Shown piece after piece: positions 48,340 to 59,560 of a stretch of 64,000 bases of DNA. The notes beneath the pieces were generated by a model. That model did no database searches. It had not been told where the DNA came from and saw nothing but the letters and a program-made list of their open reading frames with translations. A program made the translations under genes and the position numbers. Source of the DNA: Spinellus fusiger (lineage: Eukaryota > Mucoromycota > Mucoromycetes > Mucorales > Phycomycetaceae); assembly GCA_025094145.1 (NCBI GenBank), contig JALLLS010000001.1:682001-746000 (forward strand), written 5' to 3'. Every line of letters starts with the position of its first letter. Within the stretch, counting starts at the first letter, position 1.

Positions 48340-49172
48340 AAGAGAAACGACTTTGTTAGGTTAAGGAACATGTCAATTGAACAAAAAATCAGTGAACGGT
48401 TGTATTGTGGCTTAATGAGTCAAGGTACACCGTAAAAGAGAAAAATAAAGATGCCTGTGTCATCAGAAAAGTTGGAGAAAGGTATGATCCTAATCATAGT
48501 GTTCCGAAAACAAATGTTGGTGACAGCGGTGTAATAATTTGAAGCTGTATTTAGGCTAATGGATTTGGTCCATGAGTCTTTGTTGATGGTACTGTAAAAC
48601 AAGACGAATATATCAATATTTTGGCTGGTGAGTTCCATCCTTGGTTCATGGAATTGCATCAGAAAAAGGATAGGGAGTTTCTGTTACAAGAAGATGGTGC
48701 TAGTTGTCATACTGGGGCCTATGCCAGATGGTGGAAAGAGACGCATCAAATTAGGGGCTTTGAGTACTGGCCCACACAAAGCCCTGACTTAACTCCAATT
48801 GAGCACGTCTGGTGGGCCTTGGAAAGACGAATTGAAGAAAGAAGAGTACTTATTACCAATATTGAAAGTTTAAAGACTCTACTTATAGAAGAGTAGGAGG
48901 GAGTTGGTGTTGAGCTTGCATAATGATGAGTTCAAAGTATGACAGATAGATACCAGCCAGTCATTGGTGCCAGAGAAGGCCATACGAAATATTAACTGTA
49001 TTATTATCATTTCATTTTCTATAAATAAAATATGTTGAGCCTTGATATGCTTAAGTTTGAAGCTTCTAAATCAAATGTGAAGTGTTTTATGTAATGTTGA
49101 GCATATCCTAAATATTTCGTCCTAATATTTATTTTCAAAGGTATTAAATTCAATTGGGTGTGGCTGTATTAA
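48340..49172 (+). mobile_element. Tc1/mariner-type element A, partial copy 2
   Basis: Inverted homologue of about 29275-30085. Contains the transposase C-terminal part (48621-48896), with LLQEDGASCH and SPDLTPIEHVWW keeping the catalytic Glu, then a stop. The N-terminal third and both ends are missing. Confidence 0.75.
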
Positions 49173-50734
49173 CACTTTCTTGAACAAGTATGTTAATCCT
49201 AATTATATATCTAATAAATTTCTTTGAGTGAACTTTTTTCAAAATAGATATACAGGCTGTTGTGGATATAAACATTTGCACAAAAGTCATCCTAACCGTC
49301 CAAATAATGATAGATACCAAACAGAAAGTAGATATATTGTGATAAGACCAAGAAATGGCAGATTACTGTAAAGAATAAGTGAGATGAATCAATCATACAA
49401 TCCTATGAACTAAGTACTTCTTTCTTCCTACAGGACAGTTAGGTTGGACTATAAATACATGCTCAGTCAATGACCAAAATATCATGGTAAGCACACTAAA
49501 ACACCACTGCTTCAGATGGATGTACAAAAATATAAATCGCTTGCATTCATTTGGAAAGCCCTCTTTATCAGTACAGAGTATAGGCTAACATTGAGCAATG
49601 TCGCCTGAATTCTATAGGGTATAACCAAGACATATTGAGAAGAGATATACTAAGCAGTGTACAGAATACTGTTACCTTGGATCTTAGATTTAAAACAGGA
49701 AACTAACAGTTAGCCATCTGTGAAAAATAGCCACAAAATGATTAGTGTGGGATGAAGCATCTATGATAAGCTATAGTGAATTTGAATGTAGTGAATAGAC
49801 CCTTTAAAAATAGTATAGAAGTGCAACAGCCTGTATTAGTATATGTTATATTTGGTGGTGATTTCCTTCAAATTATTCTATTAGAATAACTATTCTATTA
49901 GAATAAAAGAATAACAACGAGGTTGAATAGCAAAGAGCAGAATTAATTGTACGTTCATTAGCCAAATACCCTTGAACCCAAGAAGCCTCGGTTGACTCAC
50001 TGAAGGAAACCCATAATACAATTAAACTATCTAAAAAGTGATATAGTGTGTCTTGATGGATTTTTTCATAACTAGATATAATAATGTCTAGTACTAAAGT
50101 ACCATAGAAAGAATACAGTGTAGTTCATAGTGGGTATTGAACAAACATTGGTGTTGTTGTTTATTATTAATATTTATATGGATGTGTACTTGATTCTGCT
50201 TATTAAAAGCAATGCAACTCTGTGGAATAGAGACCGGCAGACTCTCAATCTTTCCATATCAGATAGTGTGTCCAATAATAATTAGAATGGCTACACGCCT
50301 AAAGATTTTTGGGATATAAAAGTAGATACATGGACAATAAGATAGGACTCTTTTTATGATTGGCTGATATGTGTGTGTGTGTTTTTTTTAAAAAGTATTC
50401 TCTAAAGTATTGGTGCATTTTTAGGAAATAAAATAGTGTAGAAATGTATTATGATTCCAAGAAAGACCTATCTGTATCTTAGTTTAGTGTAGTGATAACT
50501 ACACCGGATTTTTTTTATATGTTTTGGTGGGTTGGCTGTTAATAGTTATATATTTGTCTGATTGTTGTTGATTAATAAACATCAAAGGCTTCACTTTACG
50601 AAATGGGATTGAGCTATTGATATTCTGGTTTTCCACAGCAGAAGTACGTTAATCGGTAAGTTAAGTCTCTTCTTAGGTCAGTCTCAGGTGGTCTATTATT
50701 CTTTCTATAATATCAATGGTGTTTAGGATGTATT

Positions 50735-50960
50735 CCTGAGCATAGTTATCTATCTCCCAAGGATAAAGCACAATGATTTTAGGGTGTGGGTTCTATTGCT
50801 ATGAGGGAATGTACTTAGACAGTAGCTATAGCCATGATATATCATTAGCTATACTATTACAATAAACAATGCTATTCATAAGCAATATATTCTATTGATA
50901 ATACAATTTTACATTGAGGTATCTACAAAAGGAAACAATTATTTGGATGCTCTGTGAGAT
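50735..50960 (+). repeat. Dispersed repeat R2, copy 3
   Basis: Same orientation as 25735-25960, inverted relative to 2725-2930. Start TCCTGAGCATAGTTATCTAT; GTGTGGGTTCTATTGCTATG block. Boundaries judged by eye. Confidence 0.75.
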
Positions 50961-51319
50961 AGTGCGGACTGACCACCCTACCTGCTTGGAGATTTGGTGA
51001 ATTGTACATTTGCATTGATAAGAAGGAAAGGCACCACGTCACAGTGTTTTAATTAGCTAGTACTATAAAAAGAGTAGTTTACTACTTCTTGAATAAAAAG
51101 GAACTTTGACTTGAGCTACTTCCTGGAGTATAAACAAGATAGACTTTCTTTGACTTGGATAGTGGGCTGTTTCTTGTTCCCAACCCGTTTACTTTGTGTC
51201 TCTTCCCTTTTCGTTGGTATAATACTGTGATTGCACACCGTGCCAGATGACCTACACAGGGTAAATAAGCACACTATGTAAGAAATAGGTGCTAAATCTG
51301 AATGTTCTTTATTATAGAT

Positions 51320-51650
51320 ATGATCTCTTATATTACTACCACAGAGAATGTCTGTCTTGTCATCCTTAACTATGCCGAACTTGCTACAGATGGCACTGAC
51401 CTTTGAAATTTTGTTAGGTAAGATACACCGAATAATAACTAATATTAGTTATTGATTTATAAATATACTAAAGAAGTTGTGTTATTCAATAGAGATAATG
51501 ACAATTTGAAAATGATAATAGTTGATCGACTTCCTTTTCAAAACGAAATCAAGCTATTCAAAAGGAATCAGCTGTTAACTGACTCGAAGACGTTGGAGGC
51601 TTTTCATTGTAGTGTTCAAAAGCCCAAAAAACAAGAGGTGTGTTAAGTTG
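51320..51650 (+). other. Possible gene remnant with ubiquitin-like pattern
   Basis: An ORF at 51452-51646 contains KMIIVDRLPF and EIKLFKRNQLLTDSKTLEAF, which has the spacing of a ubiquitin-like fold (short strands, then the LxDxKTL turn). Just upstream, 51320-51417 is protein-like but holds a TGA in the frame that looks most natural. Splice sites that join the two in frame were not found. It could be a decayed gene or the middle of a gene I could not assemble. Confidence 0.25.
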
Positions 51651-52034
51651 GTAAAAAGGTAAATTTCTCAGACTTAATTCTTCAAAATCCAAAGACTACT
51701 TATACAGTTCTTCTTCTAAGGTATGTCTGATACAAGACTAATTTTCAATAGCATTCTCTATAAAAAATGCACGGACAATAATCTTCCCTTCTCTAGCTTC
51801 TAGGGACAGAGTCTTTCCTTATTTGTAACAGTAGGAAGAATTGTATTCAAAGATCAAAATAGTCGTAGTTGTTTTTGTTTGTGTTATGCAACTCTTTAAA
51901 TACCACGAATACAATACAATAAATACAAATTAAGTTTCGAAAAAAAATCCAATCGAAATATAGTAAACTGTATTAGAAGAGATGTTGGAGCACAATCCAA
52001 ACTACTAATTGTTTATTATCTTGTATTAATCCAA

Positions 52035-52245
52035 TTACAAATTATTATTGAAACTTGACTTTCCTGGACACGTCCTTGAAGTCAGACAGTAGCTTGTGTA
52101 TTTGAAAGATTTAGCAAGTATCAAATGGAGGGAAACGAAAATCTTGTCCACACTCTTGTCCATGCTAGCTGAGCTATGGATAGGAATACTATCCATGACA
52201 AGATAATGTCCTTTCATTTCTGGATACTTGTCTATCTTTGTAGTA
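52035..52245 (-). pseudogene. DDE transposase fragment (second IS630/Tc1-like family)
   Basis: A frame reading MKGHYLVMDSIPIHSSASMD matches the second-Asp region of DDE_3-type transposases, where MDN-x-IHxS is usual; here Asn is Ser. The downstream PELNPIE region is gone. A short relic. Confidence 0.55.
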
Positions 52246-52929
52246 TATATATATATAAGGCACCAAGTTATGAATATTTGGGGATCCTATGTTTTTAGCT
52301 GGATCAAATATCACTGTTATAGGCTTTATGGTATTCTCCTTGTAAAAAAGAAACAGTTCTCCTTGTATTATGTTCTTGTATTATGCAATGTGTATTGGAT
52401 GACCTACAAATTATTCTTTATGGAAGGTCATAGTTATCTATGAGGTTTAGAGTTACCTAACATCCTGGTGTGTATGCGAGTGTAGTATCCATAGATAAAA
52501 TAAAGAGAATCTACGAGGATTTATTTTGCTATCTGTAATGTTAGTCTTTTGAACTAGGACTGGAATACACACTAGGAAACAAACTCTTTTATTGAGCTAG
52601 CAACATTGGCCTTGTTAATAAGAAATATCCAATGACTTTCTATAAAGACAGCAAGAAACGCACTTGTTTTTCATTTGAACTGATTTACACAGTCTATTGA
52701 ATTCAGTCAGCAAAGTAGGATGAGAAATACAAATATGGAAAGCCAACAAGTGACTCATCAACAGTCCAATGATTCTTGTGCCTGTTTATAAGGCTGACGA
52801 TTTCCCTTTTCTAACTTTTCTATTCATCTCTTTTCTTCCTCCTTATTTTTCATATATTCTATATTGCACACTGTATCTTCACTATGACCTTCTTCACTGC
52901 TTAAAACCCTTCGTACAACTGTACGCTTA

Positions 52930-52976
52930 ACAATAACAATAACAACAACAACAACAGCAACAATAACAACAATACG
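52930..52976. repeat. AAC/AAT microsatellite
   Basis: AACAAT/AACAAC triplets in the region upstream of the bZIP gene. Probably leader or promoter sequence. Confidence 0.8.
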
Positions 52977-53030
52977 AACAATGCCAACAATAACACCCAC
53001 AATAACAATTCTCTCTCTCTGTAGTCCATC

Positions 53031-53192
53031 ATGGCCTACTTTTCCTCTTGCCAATGCCGACATACTTTATTGCCGCAAAAACAATCTAGCTATAGTAAAC
53101 ATACCATCCTATCTACCAGCAACAACCTACTTATAAAAGCCACAGAAAGAAACAATGGATCCTTGTCTCCACCACTATTCTCTATTCCCTGA
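53031..53192 (+). promoter_or_regulatory. Upstream ORFs in the bZIP leader
   Basis: An ATG at 53031 opens a 53-codon frame that overlaps the bZIP start (53155) out of frame and stops at 53192. A nested ATG at 53054 gives an 11-codon ORF ending at 53089. Another at 52981 runs 51 codons to 53136. Gcn4/Cpc1 genes are known to be controlled by upstream ORFs. Whether the mRNA starts far enough upstream to contain these is unknown; a TATAAAAG lies at 53132-53139. Confidence 0.4.
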
Positions 53193-53853
53193 GGCGGGAG
53201 TATCAGAAACAAACACATTACTCGATGAATGGCTCTCTGATGGACTGGTCCAGCCCACGTCTGTCCATTCCCCACACTCCACTCTAGAAGTGGATAGGTG
53301 TCTCTACCCAATGCTCTCCTGTCCTATAAAAGAGATCCAAAATAACACCATCTCGTCCAATGATCATGGGCCGAGTACTATAGCAGCACCACCAGGAATT
53401 GGTTCACCTGCTGCTTATCTATCTTCCTCCACTGCATGGATAGATCCTATTCCTGCCATGTTTATTCCCCAGCAAGAAACTCCACCCACCCTACCCACCC
53501 TACCCCCTCATGCTATCAGTGCATTGATACCTGCCTTTTGCACAGGAACATCACGCAAAAGAGCAGGATCGAGTGATTCAGGAAGTACTGAAGAAGGCAT
53601 TGCTATCAAACGACAGAAAAACACCAATGCTGCTCGTCGCTCTAGACTCAGAAAGGTAGAGAAGATGGAGACACTAGAACATCAAGTATACGCCCTGGAA
53701 GAGAAGAACACACATTTACTCTTGCGTCTTGCTGTCCTTGATTCTGAGAAATCCACTCTGATATCCACTGCCACCTCATTCGAGAACCGTATTTCTGAGT
53801 TGGAAGCACAATTGGCTCATGTTTATCAGACACTGACTTTGAAACCAGGATAA
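53155..53853 (+). CDS. bZIP transcription factor, Gcn4/Cpc1-like
   Basis: Predicted 232 residues, single exon. The C-terminal bZIP domain has basic region IKRQKNTNAARRSRLRK (residues 151-167, with the N-x7-R signature of Gcn4-type factors) and leucines at 174, 181, 188 and 195 forming a perfect heptad zipper. The N-terminal 130 residues are Pro/Ser/Thr-rich with hydrophobic-acidic clusters (TLLDEWL) typical of activation segments. Fungal relatives activate amino-acid biosynthesis genes under starvation. The ATG at 53155 is chosen because it begins the continuous frame. A TATAAAAG only 16 bp upstream is too close to serve this start and is probably chance. Confidence 0.88.
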   Translation: MDPCLHHYSLFPEAGVSETNTLLDEWLSDGLVQPTSVHSPHSTLEVDRCLYPMLSCPIKEIQNNTISSNDHGPSTIAAPPGIGSPAAYLSSSTAWIDPIPAMFIPQQETPPTLPTLPPHAISALIPAFCTGTSRKRAGSSDSGSTEEGIAIKRQKNTNAARRSRLRKVEKMETLEHQVYALEEKNTHLLLRLAVLDSEKSTLISTATSFENRISELEAQLAHVYQTLTLKPG

Positions 53854-56569
53854 GATATGTCTTGTTGGTTCTGGGATGTCGATGAGGGGAAAAAAAAGCC
53901 ATTGTCCTTGTGAAAAGCGCGTCACTTTTTAGCGGTCCCTAAACTGTGACGGCGAGATAATAAATTTTTGCCCTACTATTTTTCAACATGTTTTGTTCTA
54001 TAAAAGCCCTTGTTTTTTTCATATTTTCTTTGTTGTTTATCTATGAATTTATCTCTTTTCTCTCTTCTCCCGGGTTTTATTATATATATATAAAAGGCAA
54101 GTACAGTTCTCTTATTTTCATCGAGGAGATGTGAAAAAGCATGCGGATGATAAAAATTACAGACCTGTTCTGCATCTTTACTGAAGACAACGTATATTGC
54201 CTTTTTTGCTGAATGTTTTTCACAAATCCTCTTTTTATTTTCTTAACTATAAGAAATCATTATTAACAAATCTATTTTTGTTCAATAGGTAAAGATATCT
54301 GTGGTATTACTAGTGTTCTATTGAATGATAATAAAATATAAAATATAAAACATAAATACAATCAATGTGTCCTATAAAATGTGGCTTTTTCTAAAAATTC
54401 AACAAGAGAGAGAGAGTGGGACACACTACTCTTGTATTTGTATAAAATGTGCTCTCTACACTTTGATATTTTGTTCCAGTGTCATTATACTTTAGCACTG
54501 ACACTTAAGAAAACATAAATAGCAACATGAACAAATATATTTTTATTCTAGTAACAAGAAATGAACCTGGTGTTTGTCTTTAGGGTCGGAGTCTAGCAGT
54601 GAATAACAACCCCTTGCTTATTCCAAGACAATAGTAGCAGTCCTATCAACAATCCTTATTTCGAGGGACTGTTTCTTTGTCTTTATTCGCCAAGTCCACT
54701 GTTCTTCTTCATAGCATGCATAACTCACCCAGAGGTATTTTTATTGGATGGTAAGTGTTTCCTTTATTCTCTATCTTTCCTCATAAAGAAAGGGAATGAC
54801 AATTGAAGCATTGAATTAGGGCATCCTTGGCTGTGTGTAAGTGCAATTTAATTTCTTCCACAAGACACTGCACAGATTAGTCTGTGGCTGATAAACAACA
54901 CACACTGTAGGTGCCTTAGGGGCTTTTAGCATAAGCAAAGACTACACCAACAACCGCCTTCAGACTTATATCCAGGAGAATGGCTCTGTGACTTCGAGTA
55001 AAGGACAGCAAAGAGAGGAGGACAGATCAAACAACCCCCAGCAGCCACTACGTCGTTCTGTAGATCGTTCTCTTTAGTAAACATCAATAGACAGACACTC
55101 TATAGACACAGGGTAATAAACAATGCGACATGTTTGAATAGACCATTAGCAGTGATTATTATTACTACACTTGTTATTACTACTACTACTAAGTATGTCT
55201 TTGTGGAATTAGATGCTTTCTATTCTTTAGTCTGAACTCTTAATGAGAAAAAGGTATCTTCTTTCTCTTCTTGGCTTCTGTGGATCAATGCTTATTTCTA
55301 TTTAAACAGTGACGGAATAATACATGGATCCTCTCTGAGGGTTATTCAATTTTAATGTTCTCTCTCTGTCTCTCTCTTTAGCTACCTTCCCCACATCTCA
55401 ACCATTAGAATAGCTCCGACTTACAGAGAAAGAAAAGACTTTGCTATTTATATTAGGGTTGCTTATGTATGGGATGTTATGCTAGTATTCTTTTTTTGGA
55501 CTGGTCATTCAAGTGCCTATTTATCATAAAAACATACAGTCTACAGTCTACAGTCTACAAAGAATACTCATAGTATAGCAACACAGATGAGACAATTTTG
55601 TCTCATTATAATAAAGGAGAAGCAGTAAAGACTCATTTTTGAGGGTTCTATCCTTTTCTATGTTATTTTATTTTCTTGGATTTAGTAATTAAAAACAGCC
55701 ATTTTTATTCTTCCACTGTGAACACAACAAAAGGAGAAATGAAAATATTGATGTGTCACTGTTATATTGCAGTTTCGCCCCTTCTTTGTCCTGTTTATTT
55801 TGTTATGAGTATCCATGACCTACCTTATGACTGAAGAATAGGGTTGGGTATTAGACTGAATTCATCTCTGAGAAAGAAAGAGAAAAGAGGGCTGTTTTTG
55901 TTTATGGGCAGAGTATAGTATGTATCTGTGGATTCTATTATTGTTCATGTAGTTATAAATAAACAGGTACACTTTAGTAAAATAATCAAGTCAGCAAATA
56001 TTAGTCTATTAATACATATTTATGGATTAGGATAATAATGATGTTGATAGTGATGATGATAATGATGATGATGATGATGATAATGATAATGATAATGATA
56101 AATAACAATAGCATCTTGATCTTCAAGAGAAATATAAACCCTGCCCTGATGCTTGGCAAGTGGTATGTCCATCCTTATCCCTTATATTCTACTCAGTGAC
56201 AGTGACAGTGACAGTGACAGTGACATGGTCGTATTGCTGTCCAGATCCTTTAGAATGAGTACCATCAAAAATACCAAGGCAATTAGACATATCTGACTCC
56301 TTTATGTCTATTCTTTATAACTTGGAATCCTCCCTTACTACCACTGCAGGCCAACCTACTCCAAAAGATACAAGCCAACCCAATGCACATCCAAACAAAA
56401 TCTCTCTATCGGGGAATCTCCATCTCCAAATAAACCTAATAACACCAAAACGTGTTACTAGCCAACCAATCCAACTACAGTCACACAGCATCTATTGGGA
56501 GGGGTGTCTATTTAAAGCCATTCTCTTTTCTCTTTTGCACTTCTCCCTATCTGTCCCTTGTTGTTTCTT
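53854..56569. other. Long intergenic region
   Basis: No gene found. It holds the bZIP 3' side, a GATGAT/GATAAT microsatellite (about 56036-56100), a five-fold CAGTGA repeat (about 56197-56224) and, at its right end, the protease promoter with TATTTAAAG (56512-56520) and a CT-rich stretch. Confidence 0.5.
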
Positions 56570-57928
56570 ATGCGTTCCTTTCTCTCTGTCCTCACTTTGA
56601 CTGCTGCCTCAGCTGTAGTGGTGAGTGGGGCCCTTCCCACCACAGACACATCCCACACATCCCTCACATCCCTCACATCCCTCACATCCCTCACATTTCC
56701 TCTACGTCGAATTTCTCGCTCTTCCTCCTCCTTCACCAAACGACAAGACAGTAGCACAAGTGTTCCTCTGCTGAATGATTTGGAAATGTGTGAATTAGGC
56801 ATTGAGGTCAGTATTGGCACTCCTGGAAAGAAGTTTGTCCTACTGTTCGATACTGGCAGTTCTGATACTTGGGTGCCTTCTAACGCCTGTTCTCCCACCC
56901 AAGGCTGTGTCACTCAAAACAGCTTCACTCCCACCGCCTCTTCTACGTACACAGCCAGCCAGTACCCTCTGAATATTACCTATGGAAAGGGACATGCGCT
57001 GGGCAACTATTTCCTGGATCAAATGACAGTGGGATCCCTCAGTGTACCCCAGCAGTGGATGGCCTATGTGGACTCAAATGGAGGTCCCATTGCCACCCAG
57101 AATGTGTCCGATGGCGTGGCGATGGATGGACTGTTTGGTGCTGGGTATCCTGCAGGCAGTATTCTTTACCAGCGCTATGGAAAAGAAAACATCCCCTTTC
57201 TTATGGGATTATGGAAGAACAGTGTCATCTCCCAGCCTCTCTTCTCTGTTTACATTGGAGAGTCCACCACCAGTGATTGGGTGGGTGAGGTGGTGTTGGG
57301 AGGGGTTAGCCAAAAGACAGCAGGCGATTTTGTCTATACGGATGTTGTTCCTTACAGTGGTAGCGATGTTCCCAGCCCCATCTACACTCGTTGGATGGCA
57401 GGTGTCGAAGGATTCCAATTCAAAAACAGCACAAAGACCCTTGATTTCACCTTTAACACCACCACACTGCCTTCATTTACGATTGACACTGGATCCAACT
57501 TTATGTACATGCCTGTTCATTTGGCAGATCAGATTGCCACCAGTATTACTCCCAATTATACTGTAGACAATAACCAGTATGTTGTGGATTGTCAGTACAT
57601 GCAGAGTTCTGCTGTATTTAATGTGTATTTCCCTGTTTCCACCACCAGCAACACCACCACTGTATTACCGGCAGATACTGATCTTATGAATGTCACTACC
57701 ACTCTTCCTTCTTCCTCTTCTCATGTTCCTTTATCCAACAGTGGCTCTGTGTTTATCAGTGTGCCAATGTCCAAAATGATCTCCACCAAATCAGACGGCC
57801 AATGTGTCTTATTAATCATGCCCTCCAACAACTATATCATTGGTAATCTTATATTACGTAACTTTGTCACTGTGTTTGACTTTGGCCGCCACCGCATTGG
57901 ATTCGCACCTTATCTTCCTTCCACTTAA
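56570..57928 (+). CDS. Secreted pepsin-like aspartic protease (A1 family)
   Basis: Predicted 452 residues, intronless. Signal peptide at residues 1-20; propeptide with TSL tandem repeats ending in a Lys-Arg site (57-58, FTKRQD) for kexin-like processing. First catalytic motif LLFDTGSSDTW (DTGS at 94-97) and second FTIDTGSNFMY (about 306). A glycine flap region (ITYGKG) lies between. Several N-x-S/T sites suggest N-glycosylation. Likely secreted or vacuolar and active at acidic pH. ATG at 56570, with TATTTAAAG about 50 bp upstream and a CT-rich start region. AATAAAG follows the stop by about 20 bp. It converges with the cyclophilin gene, 87 bp between stops. The Ser/Thr-rich segment before the C-terminus (TTTLPSSSS) is unusual. 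Confidence 0.93.
   Translation: MRSFLSVLTLTAASAVVVSGALPTTDTSHTSLTSLTSLTSLTFPLRRISRSSSSFTKRQDSSTSVPLLNDLEMCELGIEVSIGTPGKKFVLLFDTGSSDTWVPSNACSPTQGCVTQNSFTPTASSTYTASQYPLNITYGKGHALGNYFLDQMTVGSLSVPQQWMAYVDSNGGPIATQNVSDGVAMDGLFGAGYPAGSILYQRYGKENIPFLMGLWKNSVISQPLFSVYIGESTTSDWVGEVVLGGVSQKTAGDFVYTDVVPYSGSDVPSPIYTRWMAGVEGFQFKNSTKTLDFTFNTTTLPSFTIDTGSNFMYMPVHLADQIATSITPNYTVDNNQYVVDCQYMQSSAVFNVYFPVSTTSNTTTVLPADTDLMNVTTTLPSSSSHVPLSNSGSVFISVPMSKMISTKSDGQCVLLIMPSNNYIIGNLILRNFVTVFDFGRHRIGFAPYLPST
56649..56694 (+). repeat. 9-nt coding tandem repeat in the protease propeptide
   Basis: ACATCCCTC repeated four times, encoding Thr-Ser-Leu units in the pro-region. Frame-preserving. Confidence 0.9.
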
Positions 57929-58015
57929 TCTTCCCCTCTACTGTAAATAAAGAAGAAAAATAAAAACAATAACAATCGCCATAGTATTTATTGGTTTTTT
58001 TCTTCTTCTTTATGT

Positions 58016-59088
58016 TTACTCTGCACGTGCATGAACAATGCGAACCGAGTCCCTGGGTCTATTGTACACCAATGTATGAGCCCATGTACAGATGTTCTCT
58101 ACTCTATGGGTGTATAGGTATAGGTTCTTACCTGCTATTAGCATCCACATGCACTAATCCCATTCGATTTACAATGTTCATGCCATCACGCACACGGCCA
58201 AAGATGGTGTGTTTCCCTAAAGGCCAGTTATTCCTATTGTCCCTCCCTCCCCTCCCTTTCTCTTATTACTTACCATCTAGCCAAGGTGAAGGTGCAAGTG
58301 TGATAAAAAACTAGACATCACCCACATCCACTCAGTATATGTACTGTAGAGTAGACCCCCCCCCTTTTCCTTTCTTATTACCTGCGATCGGTTGGTATTG
58401 GGACCTGAATTGGCCATACTCAGAATACCAGCTCCCGTGTGCTTTAATCTCGAATCAATCTCATCCTCAAACGTGTCTCTATAATATACTACATTAGAGA
58501 AAGACATGGGAGTAGGAAGAAGACCCACCCATAAATAGAGACACCTCCAGTTCCAGTTCCAGTAGGATCTCCTCCTAAGCAGAGGTATTAGCAGAGTCCA
58601 TAGAGACACATCACTGTGGTCCTCCACTATCTATAGGGTGCAGCACATGCCTTGGATCATGAAATCCTAAATAATAGTAGTAACAGTAGTAGTAAAAAGA
58701 GAATGAGTCCAAAAGCATTTCTTCCTATTCTTTACTTACAGCGATAATACGATGGAACTACCAGAGTATAGCAACAAGAACAAGAACAAGAACAGAGTGT
58801 TAATACAACAGGCTATACTACAGCATAGACTTAGTTACTTACAATAATGCCATCATAGTAGCCTTGTTTAGCCTAAGAATAGTTGATGAGATAGTACACG
58901 CCTTTGGTCATGGGCTTACAAGTTCATAAAAGTTATTGCACGTCCTATTGTCTAGTATAAGCACCTTTGGTTCCTACTGATGTCTTTTTGTATCTATCTG
59001 CCCTTTACCTTGGTGCATGGTCCCAGTACAATTCCAACTGTATGTGACCCATGGATGTCTCTAAAGTGACTAGCTTTGTGTCTGCCAT
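58016..59088 (-). CDS. PPIL1: PPIL1-type cyclophilin (spliceosomal peptidyl-prolyl isomerase)
   Basis: Predicted 156 residues from ten exons: 59009-59088, 58920-58944, 58843-58872, 58740-58757, 58651-58666, 58529-58574, 58382-58478, 58274-58310, 58132-58216 and 58016-58052. Catalyses prolyl cis-trans isomerisation; PPIL1 is a spliceosome component. Diagnostic blocks: [36 protein letters not shown] (catalytic Arg in FHR), [20 protein letters not shown], the [16 protein letters not shown] block (substrate Trp). Length fits PPIL1 (about 165). Exons 4 and 5 are only 18 and 16 nt. The intron after exon 5 (58575-58650) needs a GC donor (AAG|GCATGT), because the GT nearby breaks the Gln-Gly-Gly-Asp-Pro frame. 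The ATG at 59088 directly precedes conserved sequence. Confidence 0.93.
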
Positions 59089-59560
59089 GAATGAAAGATC
59101 GTTGGATGGAATGAGAATAACAAAAGGACGTGTTTCTTTTTTTTATTTGTAAGGATTTAATTTTATTTATATCTTTAGCAACGGACACACGTCACACTGA
59201 ATGGTGATACTGTGGTAAGATCTAAGAGAAGGAGAATATCTATGTAGAACTAGAAAGTAGTTATCTGTGTAATCTTGGGCAAATGGGATCTTAATAAAGC
59301 GCGTAGGTCTCTGTGAGGAGGGCTACAAACACAGTGGGGACACAAAGAAGACCGATTTGGTGGATGGGAGGCTCAGTGGGACAGAGACTTAAGAAAGACA
59401 GAAAAGGGTGGACCAACGCTATAGACCAGTAAAATAGACAGAGAATGTGTATCGAGCAGATACACTTACATGAACAGAATAGACCAAGAACAGATACGGT
59501 GAGAGAAGGATACACTGACAGGTTTGTACGATATTTGGAATGGCACACAACAAGACACAG
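59089..59560. other. Promoter side of PPIL1
   Basis: No gene seen. It ends at the truncated start of Tc1-like element B copy 2. Confidence 0.5.

Larger units (their letters stand above)
49173..52034. other. AT-rich intergenic region with repeat R2 and a possible gene remnant
   Basis: Mostly featureless. It contains R2 (50735-50960) and, at about 51320-51650, frames that look protein-like (see separate entry). No intact gene found. Confidence 0.45.

Noticed and set aside
53132..53139. TATAAAAG as a TATA box for the bZIP gene
   Set aside because: It lies only 16 bp upstream of the start codon, too close for a usual leader.
56512..56913. A 133-codon minus-strand ORF with Arg-Asp-Val repeats
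   Set aside because: Antisense of the Thr-Ser-Leu repeat in the protease propeptide.
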